Below, one piece after another: positions 1-10,057 of a stretch of DNA of 64,000 bases (within the stretch, counting starts at the first letter, position 1; every line of letters starts with the position of its first letter). Origin of the DNA: Sphingobacterium gobiense (GTDB lineage Bacteria > Bacteroidota > Bacteroidia > Sphingobacteriales > Sphingobacteriaceae); NCBI RefSeq assembly GCF_002980575.1, contig NZ_PVBS01000001.1, positions 744,001 to 808,000 on the forward strand, given 5' to 3'. The position numbers and the translations under genes were made by a program. The notes under the pieces were generated by a model. The model was not told where the DNA came from and ran no database searches. It worked only from the letters and a program-made list of their open reading frames with translations.

Positions 1-550
1 TTTGGATACGATAGAGAAGTATGGTTTTGACGCTTGTATAGGAGGGGCCCGACGAGACGAGGAAAAGGCCCGAGCAAAAGAACGTATTTTTTCGGTACGT
101 GATGAATTCGGGCAATGGGATCCGAAGCGTCAACGTCCCGAACTCTGGAACATCTTAAATGGAAAAATCCATAAGGGAGAAAACGTGCGTGTATTCCCTA
201 TTTCAAACTGGACGGAGCTTGATGTATGGAATTATATAAAACGCGAGCAAATAGCATTGCCTTCCATATACTTTAGTCACGAACGTGATGTAGTGCTACG
301 GAATGGACAGTGGATGGCAGCAGCACCTTTTCTACAGATTGACGGAGAAGATATTGTTGAGCATAAATCAGTTCGTTTCAGGACAGTAGGTGACATGACA
401 TGCACAGCTGCTGTAGATTCAGTTGCTACCGAACTTGATGATATTATCGAAGAAATAAAGGCTTCTACTGTTAGCGAAAGGGGGGCGAGGATGGATGACA
501 AGGTTTCGGAAGCTGCGATGGAAGACCGAAAAAAACAGGGATATTTTTAA
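1..550 (+). CDS. cysD: Sulfate adenylyltransferase subunit 2, 5' end outside the window
   Basis: This is the C-terminal part (about 182 residues) of the small, catalytic subunit of ATP sulfurylase. With CysN it makes adenosine 5'-phosphosulfate from ATP and sulfate in cytoplasmic sulfate assimilation. The reading frame is open to the left edge, so the N-terminal part of a roughly 300-residue protein is missing. Family features visible are GGARRDEEKARAKERIFS near the start, the conserved WTELDVWNYI segment, and the typical ending RKKQGYF. cysN follows after 19 bp, as in normal cysDN operons. The identification is firm; the true start lies upstream of the window. Confidence 0.95.
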   Translation, partial: LDTIEKYGFDACIGGARRDEEKARAKERIFSVRDEFGQWDPKRQRPELWNILNGKIHKGENVRVFPISNWTELDVWNYIKREQIALPSIYFSHERDVVLRNGQWMAAAPFLQIDGEDIVEHKSVRFRTVGDMTCTAAVDSVATELDDIIEEIKASTVSERGARMDDKVSEAAMEDRKKQGYF

Positions 551-569
551 TGAAGTAAGCTAGAGGGAA

Positions 570-1814
570 ATGAATATACTGAAATTTATAACAGCGGGTT
601 CTGTGGATGACGGCAAAAGCACGTTAATTGGTAGATTGTTATACGATACCAATTCTATTTTAGACGATCAACTAGAAGCTATAAAAAAGGCCAATCGGAA
701 GAACAACGATGGGACTGTTGACTTAGCAATTTTGACTGATGGCCTAAAAGCCGAGCGGGAACAAGGAATTACCATTGATGTTGCATACAAATATTTTCAA
801 ACCGAAAAGCGGAAGTTTATTATTGCCGATGCCCCTGGGCATATCCAATATACCCGCAACATGGTGACAGGTGCATCAAACTCGGAATTGATAATTATTT
901 TAATCGACGCGCGTAAAGGCGTTATTGAACAAACTAAACGTCACTCGTTCTTAGCTAAATTATTATCATTAAAAAAAGTACTTGTTTGCGTCAATAAAAT
1001 GGATATGGTCGGGTTTGATTCAGCTGTTTATGAGCAAATTAAAGCCGATTATCTAATGTTAGCAAATCGCTTAGGTTTGGAGAATGTCGACTTTATTCCT
1101 GTTTCTGCTCTGAAAGGAGATAATATTGTACTTCGCTCAGAAAGAATGTCTTGGTATACTGGATCTTCTCTACTGGATTACTTGGAAACAATTAATATAG
1201 AAGATGACAAATTGCAACCATGGCGCTTTCCAGTTCAGTGGGTAATACGACCGCAAACGGAAGATTTGCATGACTATAGGGGATATGCTGGACGTGTACT
1301 AGGAGAGGGTTTAAAAATAGGGGAAGAGGTTATCGTATTGCCAAGTGGCGTAAAAAGTACGATAAAAAGTATCGCATTAGCGGAACAGCAGTTGGACCAA
1401 GCACAAAACGGACAATCTCTAATCGTCCATCTAACGGATGATATCGATATTTCCCGAGGAGACATTCTGGTATCTGCAGATCATCCAGCATTAGCGGAAA
1501 GAAACTTTGAGGCCAATATTTGTTGGTTTGACAACAAATCATTGGACATCAATCAAATTTATCTTTTGCAAAACCACAGCACACTTACTAAAGTTAAGAT
1601 TGCAGATATTTTGTATAAGTTTGACGTGAATACACAAGAAAAACAATATAGTGGAGATATTCATTTAAACGACATCGGTAAGATCGAAATTAAAGCTGCT
1701 GGAGAAGTCGTATTTGATTTGCACCAGGACTTTCCCGATAATTCACAAGCTATATTAATTGATCCCCGGACGAATTTAACCGTCGGTGCTGTTATGATTG
1801 AGCGTGTAGCATGA
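570..1814 (+). CDS. cysN: Sulfate adenylyltransferase subunit 1 (GTPase)
   Basis: This is the GTP-hydrolysing subunit that drives APS synthesis by CysD. All translational-GTPase motifs are present: the P-loop GSVDDGKS at residues 10-17, DAPGH at 87-91 and NKMD at 142-145. EF-Tu-like beta-barrel domains follow. At 414 residues it ends after these domains, so there is no fused APS kinase (CysC) as in some proteobacterial CysNC proteins. It lies 19 bp after cysD, so the two are surely co-transcribed, and a strong hairpin terminator follows about 40 bp after the stop. Confidence 0.96.
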   Translation: MNILKFITAGSVDDGKSTLIGRLLYDTNSILDDQLEAIKKANRKNNDGTVDLAILTDGLKAEREQGITIDVAYKYFQTEKRKFIIADAPGHIQYTRNMVTGASNSELIIILIDARKGVIEQTKRHSFLAKLLSLKKVLVCVNKMDMVGFDSAVYEQIKADYLMLANRLGLENVDFIPVSALKGDNIVLRSERMSWYTGSSLLDYLETINIEDDKLQPWRFPVQWVIRPQTEDLHDYRGYAGRVLGEGLKIGEEVIVLPSGVKSTIKSIALAEQQLDQAQNGQSLIVHLTDDIDISRGDILVSADHPALAERNFEANICWFDNKSLDINQIYLLQNHSTLTKVKIADILYKFDVNTQEKQYSGDIHLNDIGKIEIKAAGEVVFDLHQDFPDNSQAILIDPRTNLTVGAVMIERVA

Positions 1815-1852
1815 TTTAGATTACAAATTATCACATCTATAGGTAGGAGCAT

Positions 1853-1890
1853 AAAAGCGCGGTTGGGTAATAAACCCGATCGCGCTTTTT
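1853..1890 (+). terminator. Rho-independent terminator of cysDN
   Basis: A hairpin with 15-bp arms (AAAAGCGCG... pairing with ...CGCGCTTTT, two G-U pairs) and a short loop around TAATAAA ends in a T-run. It stands about 40 bp after the cysN stop codon and closes the cys operon. Confidence 0.85.
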
Positions 1891-2073
1891 CGTGGACAGA
1901 AACACAAAGGAGACATATATTCATTATTTTCTATTTAACATAATGTCAATTATGATTCTTTAGATAACGTTGATTTTTATGCAACAGTGGTACGTTTTTC
2001 ATAGATATTCGCTATTTGTCAAATATTTTAATAAATTAGCAAGCTGAGGGAATATAAAAAACATAATTTCTAA

Positions 2074-3411
<1,338 letters not shown>

Positions 3412-3433
3412 TCCACAATTTCACGTAAATTCG

Positions 3434-3470
3434 AAAGCTCCACAAGTGTATTGTGGAGCTTTATTTTTAT
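3434..3470 (+). terminator. Rho-independent terminator of gdhA
   Basis: Perfect 12-bp arms AAAGCTCCACAA and TTGTGGAGCTTT enclose a 5-nt loop, followed by a T-rich run. It begins 22 bp after the gdhA stop. Confidence 0.9.
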
Positions 3471-3484
3471 CTAATTTTTAATAT

Positions 3485-3730
3485 ATGAGAATAATTGCAG
3501 AACTCCCCCATCCCGATTGCAAAATTTCTATCTTTTCAATGAATCAAAAGTATATAGTTAAGTTTGAACAGGGAGCGCTTGAACAATCTTACAAACTAGC
3601 TGAGACGGATGTAGTTGGGGGTGTGAATGGTGTGTTTGAACTTTTAGATGAGACATTTATAAACGGTATATTGAAGCAATTTAAGGAAATGCGGCGACTG
3701 TTTATCGAAGCCCATAAAAGATATGAATAG
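3485..3730 (+). CDS. Small conserved-type hypothetical protein
   Basis: This 81-residue protein has no signal peptide or membrane segment. It reads as one small alpha/beta domain: MRIIAELPHPDCKISIF is strand-rich and the second half (FINGILKQFKEMRRLFIEAHKRYE) is helical and basic. I do not recognise a named domain. It starts with ATG just after the gdhA terminator, so it probably has its own promoter or depends on read-through. Coding character is plausible (no rare stops, balanced composition), but the function is unknown. Confidence 0.6.
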   Translation: MRIIAELPHPDCKISIFSMNQKYIVKFEQGALEQSYKLAETDVVGGVNGVFELLDETFINGILKQFKEMRRLFIEAHKRYE

Positions 3731-3948
3731 ACTGTTCTTGTAGTATTTGTAAATCACTGATAATCATCAATCTATTTATTTGCTAAGATCTATACAGAAT
3801 AAAATTTGGCATAAAATGTATGCTGCTATTTTTATCTAGCGTGATAGCATACATCTATTGTTTAGATTAATTTTATAAGACGCTTATTTACAGGTCTATA
3901 TATTATAAGAAAAATATAATTTGGCGTATGCTTACCCTCTAAAACCAG

Positions 3949-3979
3949 ACATCCAAACAAGATGTTCTTGTTTGGATGT
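3949..3979 (-). terminator. Terminator hairpin between converging units
   Basis: Perfect 14-bp arms (ACATCCAAACAAGA and its complement) flank a 3-nt loop. On the reverse strand the stem is followed by a short T-run (CTGGTTTTAG). It probably ends the long reverse operon whose last gene stops at 4020, and may work in both directions. The rest of the gap 3731-4019 shows no other feature. Confidence 0.7.
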
Positions 3980-4019
3980 TGGGTGCTATTTACGTCAATT
4001 CCTAATAAATGGATTAAGA

Positions 4020-4649
4020 CTAAGACGCAAATGCTCGATCTCCTTTTTTGTATGGATAATTTCCATCATATTTACCAGGAATTTTAACGTAGCGTAGTGC
4101 CTTTGTCATTCCGACCTCTGATGTGAAGAATCCAGTCAATGTTAATTGTTTCAACATATGGAAGAAATGGTTTGGAAGCTGTTCAATTTCTTCAGGACCC
4201 TTTCCGGTTTTCTCTGCTTCTTCGGTCAACTCTCGTTGTTTCTGTCCTCTTTCTTTCTGAAATTCTTTCGCTTCTTTATCTAACATATTGACAAACTGTA
4301 ACTGTTCATCTTTTGACAATTCCCGGAATTTTTTTCCAAATTCCGTATTTGCTTTCGCATCGACTTCATCTAACCCTTCTAAGAAAGCCTTTTGATCCTG
4401 CGGATCATAACAATCTCGGATCATCACAGGAATAAACTCACCCACGCCAGCTTCTTTTGCTCCCGGCGTAGACGTTCTAGGCAGAATTGCTTCTGCAAGA
4501 TCCCCTAGAAAATTCATTTTATCTTTTTCAAACAATACGGCGACATCCTTAGAGGCCGATCTTGTACACCCTTCTAAGAATAAGTTAGCTCCGATAACAG
4601 AGCCTCCGATAAGCATGGCCACACGTTGAATTGCTTCTCTTCTATTCAT
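4020..4649 (-). CDS. Gluconate 2-dehydrogenase subunit 3 family protein (small subunit of the GMC dehydrogenase)
   Basis: This 209-residue protein is the small partner subunit of membrane- or periplasm-bound FAD sugar dehydrogenases. The N-terminus MNRREAIQRVAMLIGGSVIG is a twin-arginine signal, followed by LFLEGCTRS, a possible lipobox that could anchor it. The body matches the subunit-3 pattern: FLGDLAEAILPRTSTPGAKEAGVGEFI, then a DCYDPQDQKAFLEGL motif. In characterised relatives the small subunit carries the Tat signal and exports the signal-less flavoprotein as a hitch-hiker. That role fits here because the GMC protein encoded two genes upstream has no signal. It is the last gene of the eight-gene operon. 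Confidence 0.85.
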   Translation of the reverse strand: MNRREAIQRVAMLIGGSVIGANLFLEGCTRSASKDVAVLFEKDKMNFLGDLAEAILPRTSTPGAKEAGVGEFIPVMIRDCYDPQDQKAFLEGLDEVDAKANTEFGKKFRELSKDEQLQFVNMLDKEAKEFQKERGQKQRELTEEAEKTGKGPEEIEQLPNHFFHMLKQLTLTGFFTSEVGMTKALRYVKIPGKYDGNYPYKKGDRAFAS

Positions 4650-4665
4650 TTTAATCTGCTTAAAA

Positions 4666-6093
4666 TTAAATATTATAATTTATATCCCATCCCTGACGAT
4701 ATTCCCGTTTCACAAACTGATTTACCAGGTCAAAGTTAGTCACTTTCATTTGGTCCTTATCCCATAATAATTTAAGATTCCTTCCAGGAAATTTATTGTC
4801 TACCTTAAGATCCGCACCGCGAATCGCTAAGTTAGCCATAAGGATGGCTTCGGTAAGCGGACCTGAAATTTCAAACGGTGCACTGACTTCCATATTTCCA
4901 TATCCAGCGATACAAGCTTCTACCCACTGTGCATAGTGACCACTTGCTTTACCCGGAACACGTGCGTATTTCTGTTCTACACTTTCTTTGCGGGTAGTAG
5001 GAAGCAATCGGGCATTATCACCATAAGTATCTGCCAACAGCTTTCCTTTTGTTCCAACAAATAAGATACCATTACCACCATCACCAAAAACTTCATTAGG
5101 TTCTAATTCATCTGGACGTGCAGGTTGTATCCCTCCATCCATCCAATGTAATGTAATTGGCCCACTGGTCTTCTCGGTTTTAGGGAAAGTCATGGTAACG
5201 TGACTTGACGGTGGACAGCTTTCCGGAAAATAGCCTCGTTTGAATTCATCCACATAGATTGTACCTACAGTAGCTTGCACATCCTTTATATATTGAAGAC
5301 CTAAGGTACTAAAAGGTACTTCCAAAAGGTGGCATCCCATATCTCCTAACGCACCAGTTCCATAATCCCACCAACCTCGCCAGTTGAATGGTACCAATTT
5401 TTCAATATAGTCTTTATTCGGAGCCGTTCCCAGCCAAAGATCCCAATCCAACTCATTTGGTACAGGTGCTGTTTGCGTTGGCCACGGAATACCCGAAGGC
5501 CATACTGGTCTATCCGTCCAACAGTAAATGGTGTGTACATCGCCTATTAAACCAGCTTCGTACCATTCCCTAATCTCTCTGGGGCCATCGTTGGAAGCAC
5601 CTTGGTTCCCCATTTGTGTTACGACTTTATATTTTTTTGCCGCTTCTGTTAATACACGCGCTTCCCAAACATCATGCGTTAGCGGTTTTTGCACATATAC
5701 GTGCTTACCCAATTCCATGGCTGCTAAGGTTTGAATCGCATGACCATGATCAGGAGTAGAGATCGAAACAGCATCTATATGCTTATGTTCCTTGTCCAAC
5801 ATTTCCCGATAATCTTTATAGTATTTCGCTTTCGGAAAGTTTTTCACCGTTCCTGCAGCACGACGATCATCAACATCGCATAAGAATGCGATCTCTGCTT
5901 TCCCACTTTTGTGAAAAGACATAATATCTCCATGCCCCTTGCCTCCCACACCTATTCCAGCGATAGATAACCTGTCACTTGGTGCAATAAATCCATTTCC
6001 GCCAAGGACATGCCGCGGGACGATCATAAAACCTGCCGCCGCTAAAGCTGCGCTCTTTATAAAATTCCTTCTTGAACTATTTGTTTCTTTCAT
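4666..6093 (-). CDS. Gfo/Idh/MocA-family oxidoreductase, Tat-exported
   Basis: A 475-residue NAD(P)-type oxidoreductase made of a Rossmann domain and a C-terminal alpha/beta domain. It starts with a Tat signal, SSRRNFIKSAALAAAGF (arginines 8-9). The dinucleotide-binding loop GIGVGGKGHGD follows the signal, and the family EKP motif appears as QKP at about residues 135-137. A GDMGCH motif (about residue 250) supplies likely active-site residues. Export means its cofactor must be tightly bound, as described for periplasmic members. Related exported proteins in Bacteroides oxidise glycosides at C3. That role is inferred from the operon, not shown by the sequence. Confidence 0.85.
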   Translation of the reverse strand: MKETNSSRRNFIKSAALAAAGFMIVPRHVLGGNGFIAPSDRLSIAGIGVGGKGHGDIMSFHKSGKAEIAFLCDVDDRRAAGTVKNFPKAKYYKDYREMLDKEHKHIDAVSISTPDHGHAIQTLAAMELGKHVYVQKPLTHDVWEARVLTEAAKKYKVVTQMGNQGASNDGPREIREWYEAGLIGDVHTIYCWTDRPVWPSGIPWPTQTAPVPNELDWDLWLGTAPNKDYIEKLVPFNWRGWWDYGTGALGDMGCHLLEVPFSTLGLQYIKDVQATVGTIYVDEFKRGYFPESCPPSSHVTMTFPKTEKTSGPITLHWMDGGIQPARPDELEPNEVFGDGGNGILFVGTKGKLLADTYGDNARLLPTTRKESVEQKYARVPGKASGHYAQWVEACIAGYGNMEVSAPFEISGPLTEAILMANLAIRGADLKVDNKFPGRNLKLLWDKDQMKVTNFDLVNQFVKREYRQGWDINYNI

Positions 6094-6123
6094 GATTTGA
6101 TACTTTATCGTAGATAAGCTGAT

Positions 6124-7806
6124 TTATAGATTTCCTTTCTTAAGCTCGCTCACTGCAAAATCGACCGCACGTGCCGTTAATGCCATATATGTTAATGACG
6201 GATTGACACAAGCTGCCGATGTCATGGCGGCACCGTCAGTCACGAATACATTTTTTGCATCCCAAACCTGATTATGCTTATTCAAAACTGAATTTTTTGG
6301 ATCAGTTCCCATTCGAGCCGTACCCATTTCGTGAATTCCTTGGCCAAATCCATACGTATTATCGTAGGTATAAACGTTTTTTACGCCGATTTTCTCCAGC
6401 ATCTCCTTCATTTCATTCATCATATCCGGACGCATTTTCCATTCGTTATCCTTAATTTCCATGTCCATCGCCAATACCGGTAAGCCCCACTTATCTTTTT
6501 TATCCTTATCGAGATATATCCTATTTTCATGGTAAGGCAATATTTCGCCAAATGCGCCAAAGCCAACACTCCAGTTACCCGGTTCCAACATCGCATCTTT
6601 CCAATCGCCACCGACACTCATTTCAGCAACTTCACCCTGCCATCTGCCACGGCTAGCAGCACCTTGGTAACCAAATCCACGAACGTAATCGCGCTTTTTA
6701 TCATCGCTCGGTATATTTACAAAGCGAGGCACATATAAGCCCGTTGGCCGTCTTCCAAAAATATATTTATCCTCATAACCTTCTACTGTGCCACCGGCTC
6801 CACAACGGAAATGGTGATCCATAGCATTATGACCAAGCTCGCCAGAACTACTTCCTAAACCATCTTCCCAAACGTCGGTAGCCGAATTCATCAATACCCA
6901 TGTCGAATTAAATGCCGAAGCACATACAAAGATAACTTTCGCATGAAATTCATATGTTTTGTTGGTTTCTGCATCAACAATTTCTACTCCTGTTGCCTTT
7001 TGAGTATCCTTATCATATAGAATACGTGTTACAATAGAGAATGGACGAAGGGTTAAGTTACCCGTTGCCATAGCCGGCGGTAATGTGGAAGATTGCGTAC
7101 TGAAATAAGCTCCAAAGTTACATCCCAACCAACACTGATTTTGATATTGGCAATTAACACGACCGGTATGAGGTTTCGTTATATTAGCCGTACGTCCCAT
7201 AATAAAATGGCGTTTACCACCATATTCCTTTTGTAAGCGAGCAGCCAGATTTTTCTCAACAACATTAAAATCCATGGGAGGCAGGAAATCACCATCTGGC
7301 AATACATCTAAACCATCGCGGTTACCGGAAATACCGGCCCATTTCTCCGCATAGCTGTACCATGGCGCGATATCAGCATACCGAATAGGCCAATCTGTAC
7401 CATGCCCGTCTTTTACATTTGCCTCAAAATCTAGATCAGAAAAGCGATAGCTTTGACGTCCCCACATAAGAGAGCGTCCTCCTACGTGATAACCACGATA
7501 CCAGTCAAACCGCTTAACTTCTGTATAAGGACTCTCTTTTTCATTTACCCAAAAGTCAAGATTTTTTTCATTCAATGGATAATCTCGTTTCAATACGGGA
7601 TAATCTTCTTCCATTTGCTTGGTACGCCCTCCTCTATGTGGATATTCCCAAGTATTTTTATTCGCGTGATAGTCTTTTATATGCTCAACGTTTCTCCCAC
7701 GCTCTAGCATAATGGTTTTCAGCCCTTTCTCCGTCAACTCCTTCGCTGCCCAACCACCGCTGATGCCTGATCCGATGACAATTGCATCGTATACATTATC
7801 TGCCAT
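6124..7806 (-). CDS. GMC-family FAD-dependent sugar/glycoside dehydrogenase, large subunit
   Basis: This 560-residue flavoprotein begins with the FAD-binding Rossmann motif IGSGISGGW (residues 11-19) and has no signal peptide. The GMC C-terminal domain is complete: HEMGTARMG with His492 and a VNPSLT motif with Asn535, the usual catalytic pair. Three cysteines, C219, C225 and C229 (C-x5-C-x3-C), lie where FAD-glucose dehydrogenases of the Burkholderia type have a 3Fe-4S cluster. It pairs with the subunit-3 protein encoded in the same operon. Glucoside 3-dehydrogenases of Sphingobacterium and Flavobacterium have this two-subunit layout, so oxidation of a sugar C3 hydroxyl is a good guess. The substrate is not known. 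Confidence 0.88.
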   Translation of the reverse strand: MADNVYDAIVIGSGISGGWAAKELTEKGLKTIMLERGRNVEHIKDYHANKNTWEYPHRGGRTKQMEEDYPVLKRDYPLNEKNLDFWVNEKESPYTEVKRFDWYRGYHVGGRSLMWGRQSYRFSDLDFEANVKDGHGTDWPIRYADIAPWYSYAEKWAGISGNRDGLDVLPDGDFLPPMDFNVVEKNLAARLQKEYGGKRHFIMGRTANITKPHTGRVNCQYQNQCWLGCNFGAYFSTQSSTLPPAMATGNLTLRPFSIVTRILYDKDTQKATGVEIVDAETNKTYEFHAKVIFVCASAFNSTWVLMNSATDVWEDGLGSSSGELGHNAMDHHFRCGAGGTVEGYEDKYIFGRRPTGLYVPRFVNIPSDDKKRDYVRGFGYQGAASRGRWQGEVAEMSVGGDWKDAMLEPGNWSVGFGAFGEILPYHENRIYLDKDKKDKWGLPVLAMDMEIKDNEWKMRPDMMNEMKEMLEKIGVKNVYTYDNTYGFGQGIHEMGTARMGTDPKNSVLNKHNQVWDAKNVFVTDGAAMTSAACVNPSLTYMALTARAVDFAVSELKKGNL

Positions 7807-7831
7807 ACTTTTCTATTTTTAGTTTTGTTGT

Positions 7832-9076
7832 TTATACTGTTTTACTCTCTATTTTCTCATTTTTAAATAAAATCATGAACAATATCATGACAACAAATGC
7901 AATACCCGCTGGCACAATCCATGTTTGTTGCCAAAACGCAGCTACATCTGTTTCTTTAATACTTTGATATTTGTCTCCAATAAAACCGGCAACCCAAAAA
8001 CCTATTAGCTGTCCCACACCGTATGTCGCTAAAGTAATCAGTCCTTGAGCAGCACTTTTATATTTCACTCCCGCTTTGCTATCTGTATAAATCTGACCCG
8101 AAACAAAGAAGAAATCGTAACATATACCATGCAGCGCTATACCGATAATTAACATGAATGACAAATCCCCAGCATTTCCGTATGCAAACAAGAGATAACG
8201 TACCACCCATGCCAGCATGCCAATCAAAATGGTTTTTTTAAAACCGAACCGGACGAACAACACCGGAAGCAACAATAAGAATACTGCTTCTGAAACCTGT
8301 CCAATAGCCATTTTTCCCGTTGCATTTGATAAACCGATCTCAACTAAAAAAGGGTTGGCATTCGAATAATAAAAAGCTAAGGGTATACATATTAGGATAG
8401 ATGAAATAAAGAAAATCAAAAAATTTCTGTCTTTTAATAGCTTTATGGCATCTAATCCAATGATAGAAGCAAATGATGGTTTTTCTGCAGAATCTACTTT
8501 TATCGGAGGTGTTTTAGGTAAAGTGAAGGAGAATAGTCCCAGTACCGCAGATGCAATACCAGCCATCAAAAAGGTGTTCCGTAAAGCGCCTTCTTGTGCA
8601 CCCTCGGGTGAGTCCCATCGAAATAAGAAACTGATAGCCAAACCAGCTATAATCCATCCAATTGTACCCCATACACGAATGCTAGAAAATTGAGTTTCCG
8701 GATTTGTTAGCTGTCTAAAAGAAACCGAATTCACCAATGCCAATGTAGGCATATAAAGAATCATATACACCAAAACGTAAGGATAAAAAGTAGCTATATC
8801 GGTAGCCTTATACATCTGGAACATCAGAACTGCGCCAACTAAATGTAATATAGCGAGAATCCTCTCCGCATTAAAATACCGGTCTGCAATCATACCAATG
8901 ATGAAAGGTGCAATAATAGCACCTAGCGATTGTGTCGAAAATACGTTAGAGATCTGAAACGGTTCAGCTTGTAAGTTTTGAATCAAGAAAGTTCCCAACG
9001 TTACGAACCACGCTCCCCAAATAAAGAATTCAAGGAACATCATAAATGATAGTTTAAATCTTATGGATGTTGACAT
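7832..9076 (-). CDS. MFS permease, NupG-like (nucleoside:H+ symporter family)
   Basis: A 414-residue inner-membrane protein with about twelve hydrophobic segments, beginning FKLSFMMFLEFFIWGAWFVTLG. The first half contains FRQLTNPETQFSSIRVWGTIGW, typical of the NupG/XapB nucleoside-permease branch of the MFS. In Bacteroidota, members of this branch often sit in sugar catabolic operons. Placed between the periplasmic oxidoreductases and the isomerase-like protein, it probably carries the oxidised sugar product into the cytoplasm. The substrate cannot be read from the sequence, and NupG similarity need not mean nucleosides. Confidence 0.8.
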   Translation of the reverse strand: MSTSIRFKLSFMMFLEFFIWGAWFVTLGTFLIQNLQAEPFQISNVFSTQSLGAIIAPFIIGMIADRYFNAERILAILHLVGAVLMFQMYKATDIATFYPYVLVYMILYMPTLALVNSVSFRQLTNPETQFSSIRVWGTIGWIIAGLAISFLFRWDSPEGAQEGALRNTFLMAGIASAVLGLFSFTLPKTPPIKVDSAEKPSFASIIGLDAIKLLKDRNFLIFFISSILICIPLAFYYSNANPFLVEIGLSNATGKMAIGQVSEAVFLLLLPVLFVRFGFKKTILIGMLAWVVRYLLFAYGNAGDLSFMLIIGIALHGICYDFFFVSGQIYTDSKAGVKYKSAAQGLITLATYGVGQLIGFWVAGFIGDKYQSIKETDVAAFWQQTWIVPAGIAFVVMILFMILFKNEKIESKTV

Positions 9077-9135
9077 CTGATAATAGGTTTATTTTGTATA
9101 AATATATTACTTCTCCTTTATATTATATAATATGC

Positions 9136-10047
9136 TTAAAAATTGTCGACTTCTCGATACGCGTTTACCAAGGCTTTTTCTCCTTCTACACCGGATTTCG
9201 ACATCCCATGTTCCATTCCAACAATACCGGCATATCCCTTTTCTTTCAACCATTTGAATACATTTTTGTAATTGATCTCTCCCGTTGTAGGTTCTTTTCG
9301 TCCGGGGTTATCTCCTACTTGAATATAAGCAATTTCGCTCCAACAGAGGTTCATGAGGTTGATAAGATTGCCCTCATTTTTTTGTTGATGGTACGCATCG
9401 TATAAGATTTTACAAGACGGGCTTCCTACCGCTTTACAAATCTCATATGTTTGATCGGTATAACGAAGAAATAAATCCGGCGTATCGCTCAATGGCTCTA
9501 ACACCATAGTAATACCGTGCGGTTCAAAGATTTCGGCACCACGTTTTAATCCCTCAATCACATTAGCCGTTTGCACACCTATAGGTAAATTACGCTGATA
9601 ATTGCCGGGAACAACCGTTACCCATTTAGCGTTAACACGTTTTGCAACTTCCACCGATTCTCTACATCCTTTCAAGAAGATGTCGATATGTTCCTGTTTC
9701 CCTGCAGCCAATGTATTCGCAGCGTTTCCGCCTTTTGGTACAACAAATACGCCCATGCGCATCCCCAATTTTGCCAAGGTCTCTCCTATCTTGGTTTGTT
9801 CTTCTACCGGTCGGGTTGGTAAGCCATTGTCTTCGATACTGCGGAAACCCAATTCGTGCATGTATTTGATTTCATCCACAAAGTCTTTACCCGCTGTCGT
9901 CGAAAACATGCCCTGATGTGGAGCATAATCTAATTGGAAGGTCTCTCCCTCTTTATTTTGTGTTGTTGCTGCCATCGTTTCATTTCCTAAAAGCGTTGCA
10001 CTTCCAATAAGTGCCGCTCCACTTTTTATAAAATCTCCTCGTTTCAT
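9136..10047 (-). CDS. Exported sugar isomerase/epimerase-like TIM-barrel protein
   Basis: A 303-residue protein of the AP-endonuclease-2-like TIM-barrel fold (sugar phosphate isomerase/epimerase, hydroxypyruvate isomerase group). Likely metal ligands are in MVLEPLSD, KILYDAYHQ and GIVGMEHG. The N-terminus MKRGDFIKSGAALIGSATLL is Tat-like but has Lys-Arg instead of Arg-Arg, so export is probable rather than certain. Exported members in Bacteroides glycoside-oxidation loci act on 3-keto-glycosides. By analogy this protein may epimerise, hydrate or cleave the keto-sugar made by the neighbouring dehydrogenases. The gene is 10 bp from apbE. Confidence 0.8.
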   Translation of the reverse strand: MKRGDFIKSGAALIGSATLLGNETMAATTQNKEGETFQLDYAPHQGMFSTTAGKDFVDEIKYMHELGFRSIEDNGLPTRPVEEQTKIGETLAKLGMRMGVFVVPKGGNAANTLAAGKQEHIDIFLKGCRESVEVAKRVNAKWVTVVPGNYQRNLPIGVQTANVIEGLKRGAEIFEPHGITMVLEPLSDTPDLFLRYTDQTYEICKAVGSPSCKILYDAYHQQKNEGNLINLMNLCWSEIAYIQVGDNPGRKEPTTGEINYKNVFKWLKEKGYAGIVGMEHGMSKSGVEGEKALVNAYREVDNF

Positions 10048-10057
10048 TATATTAAAT

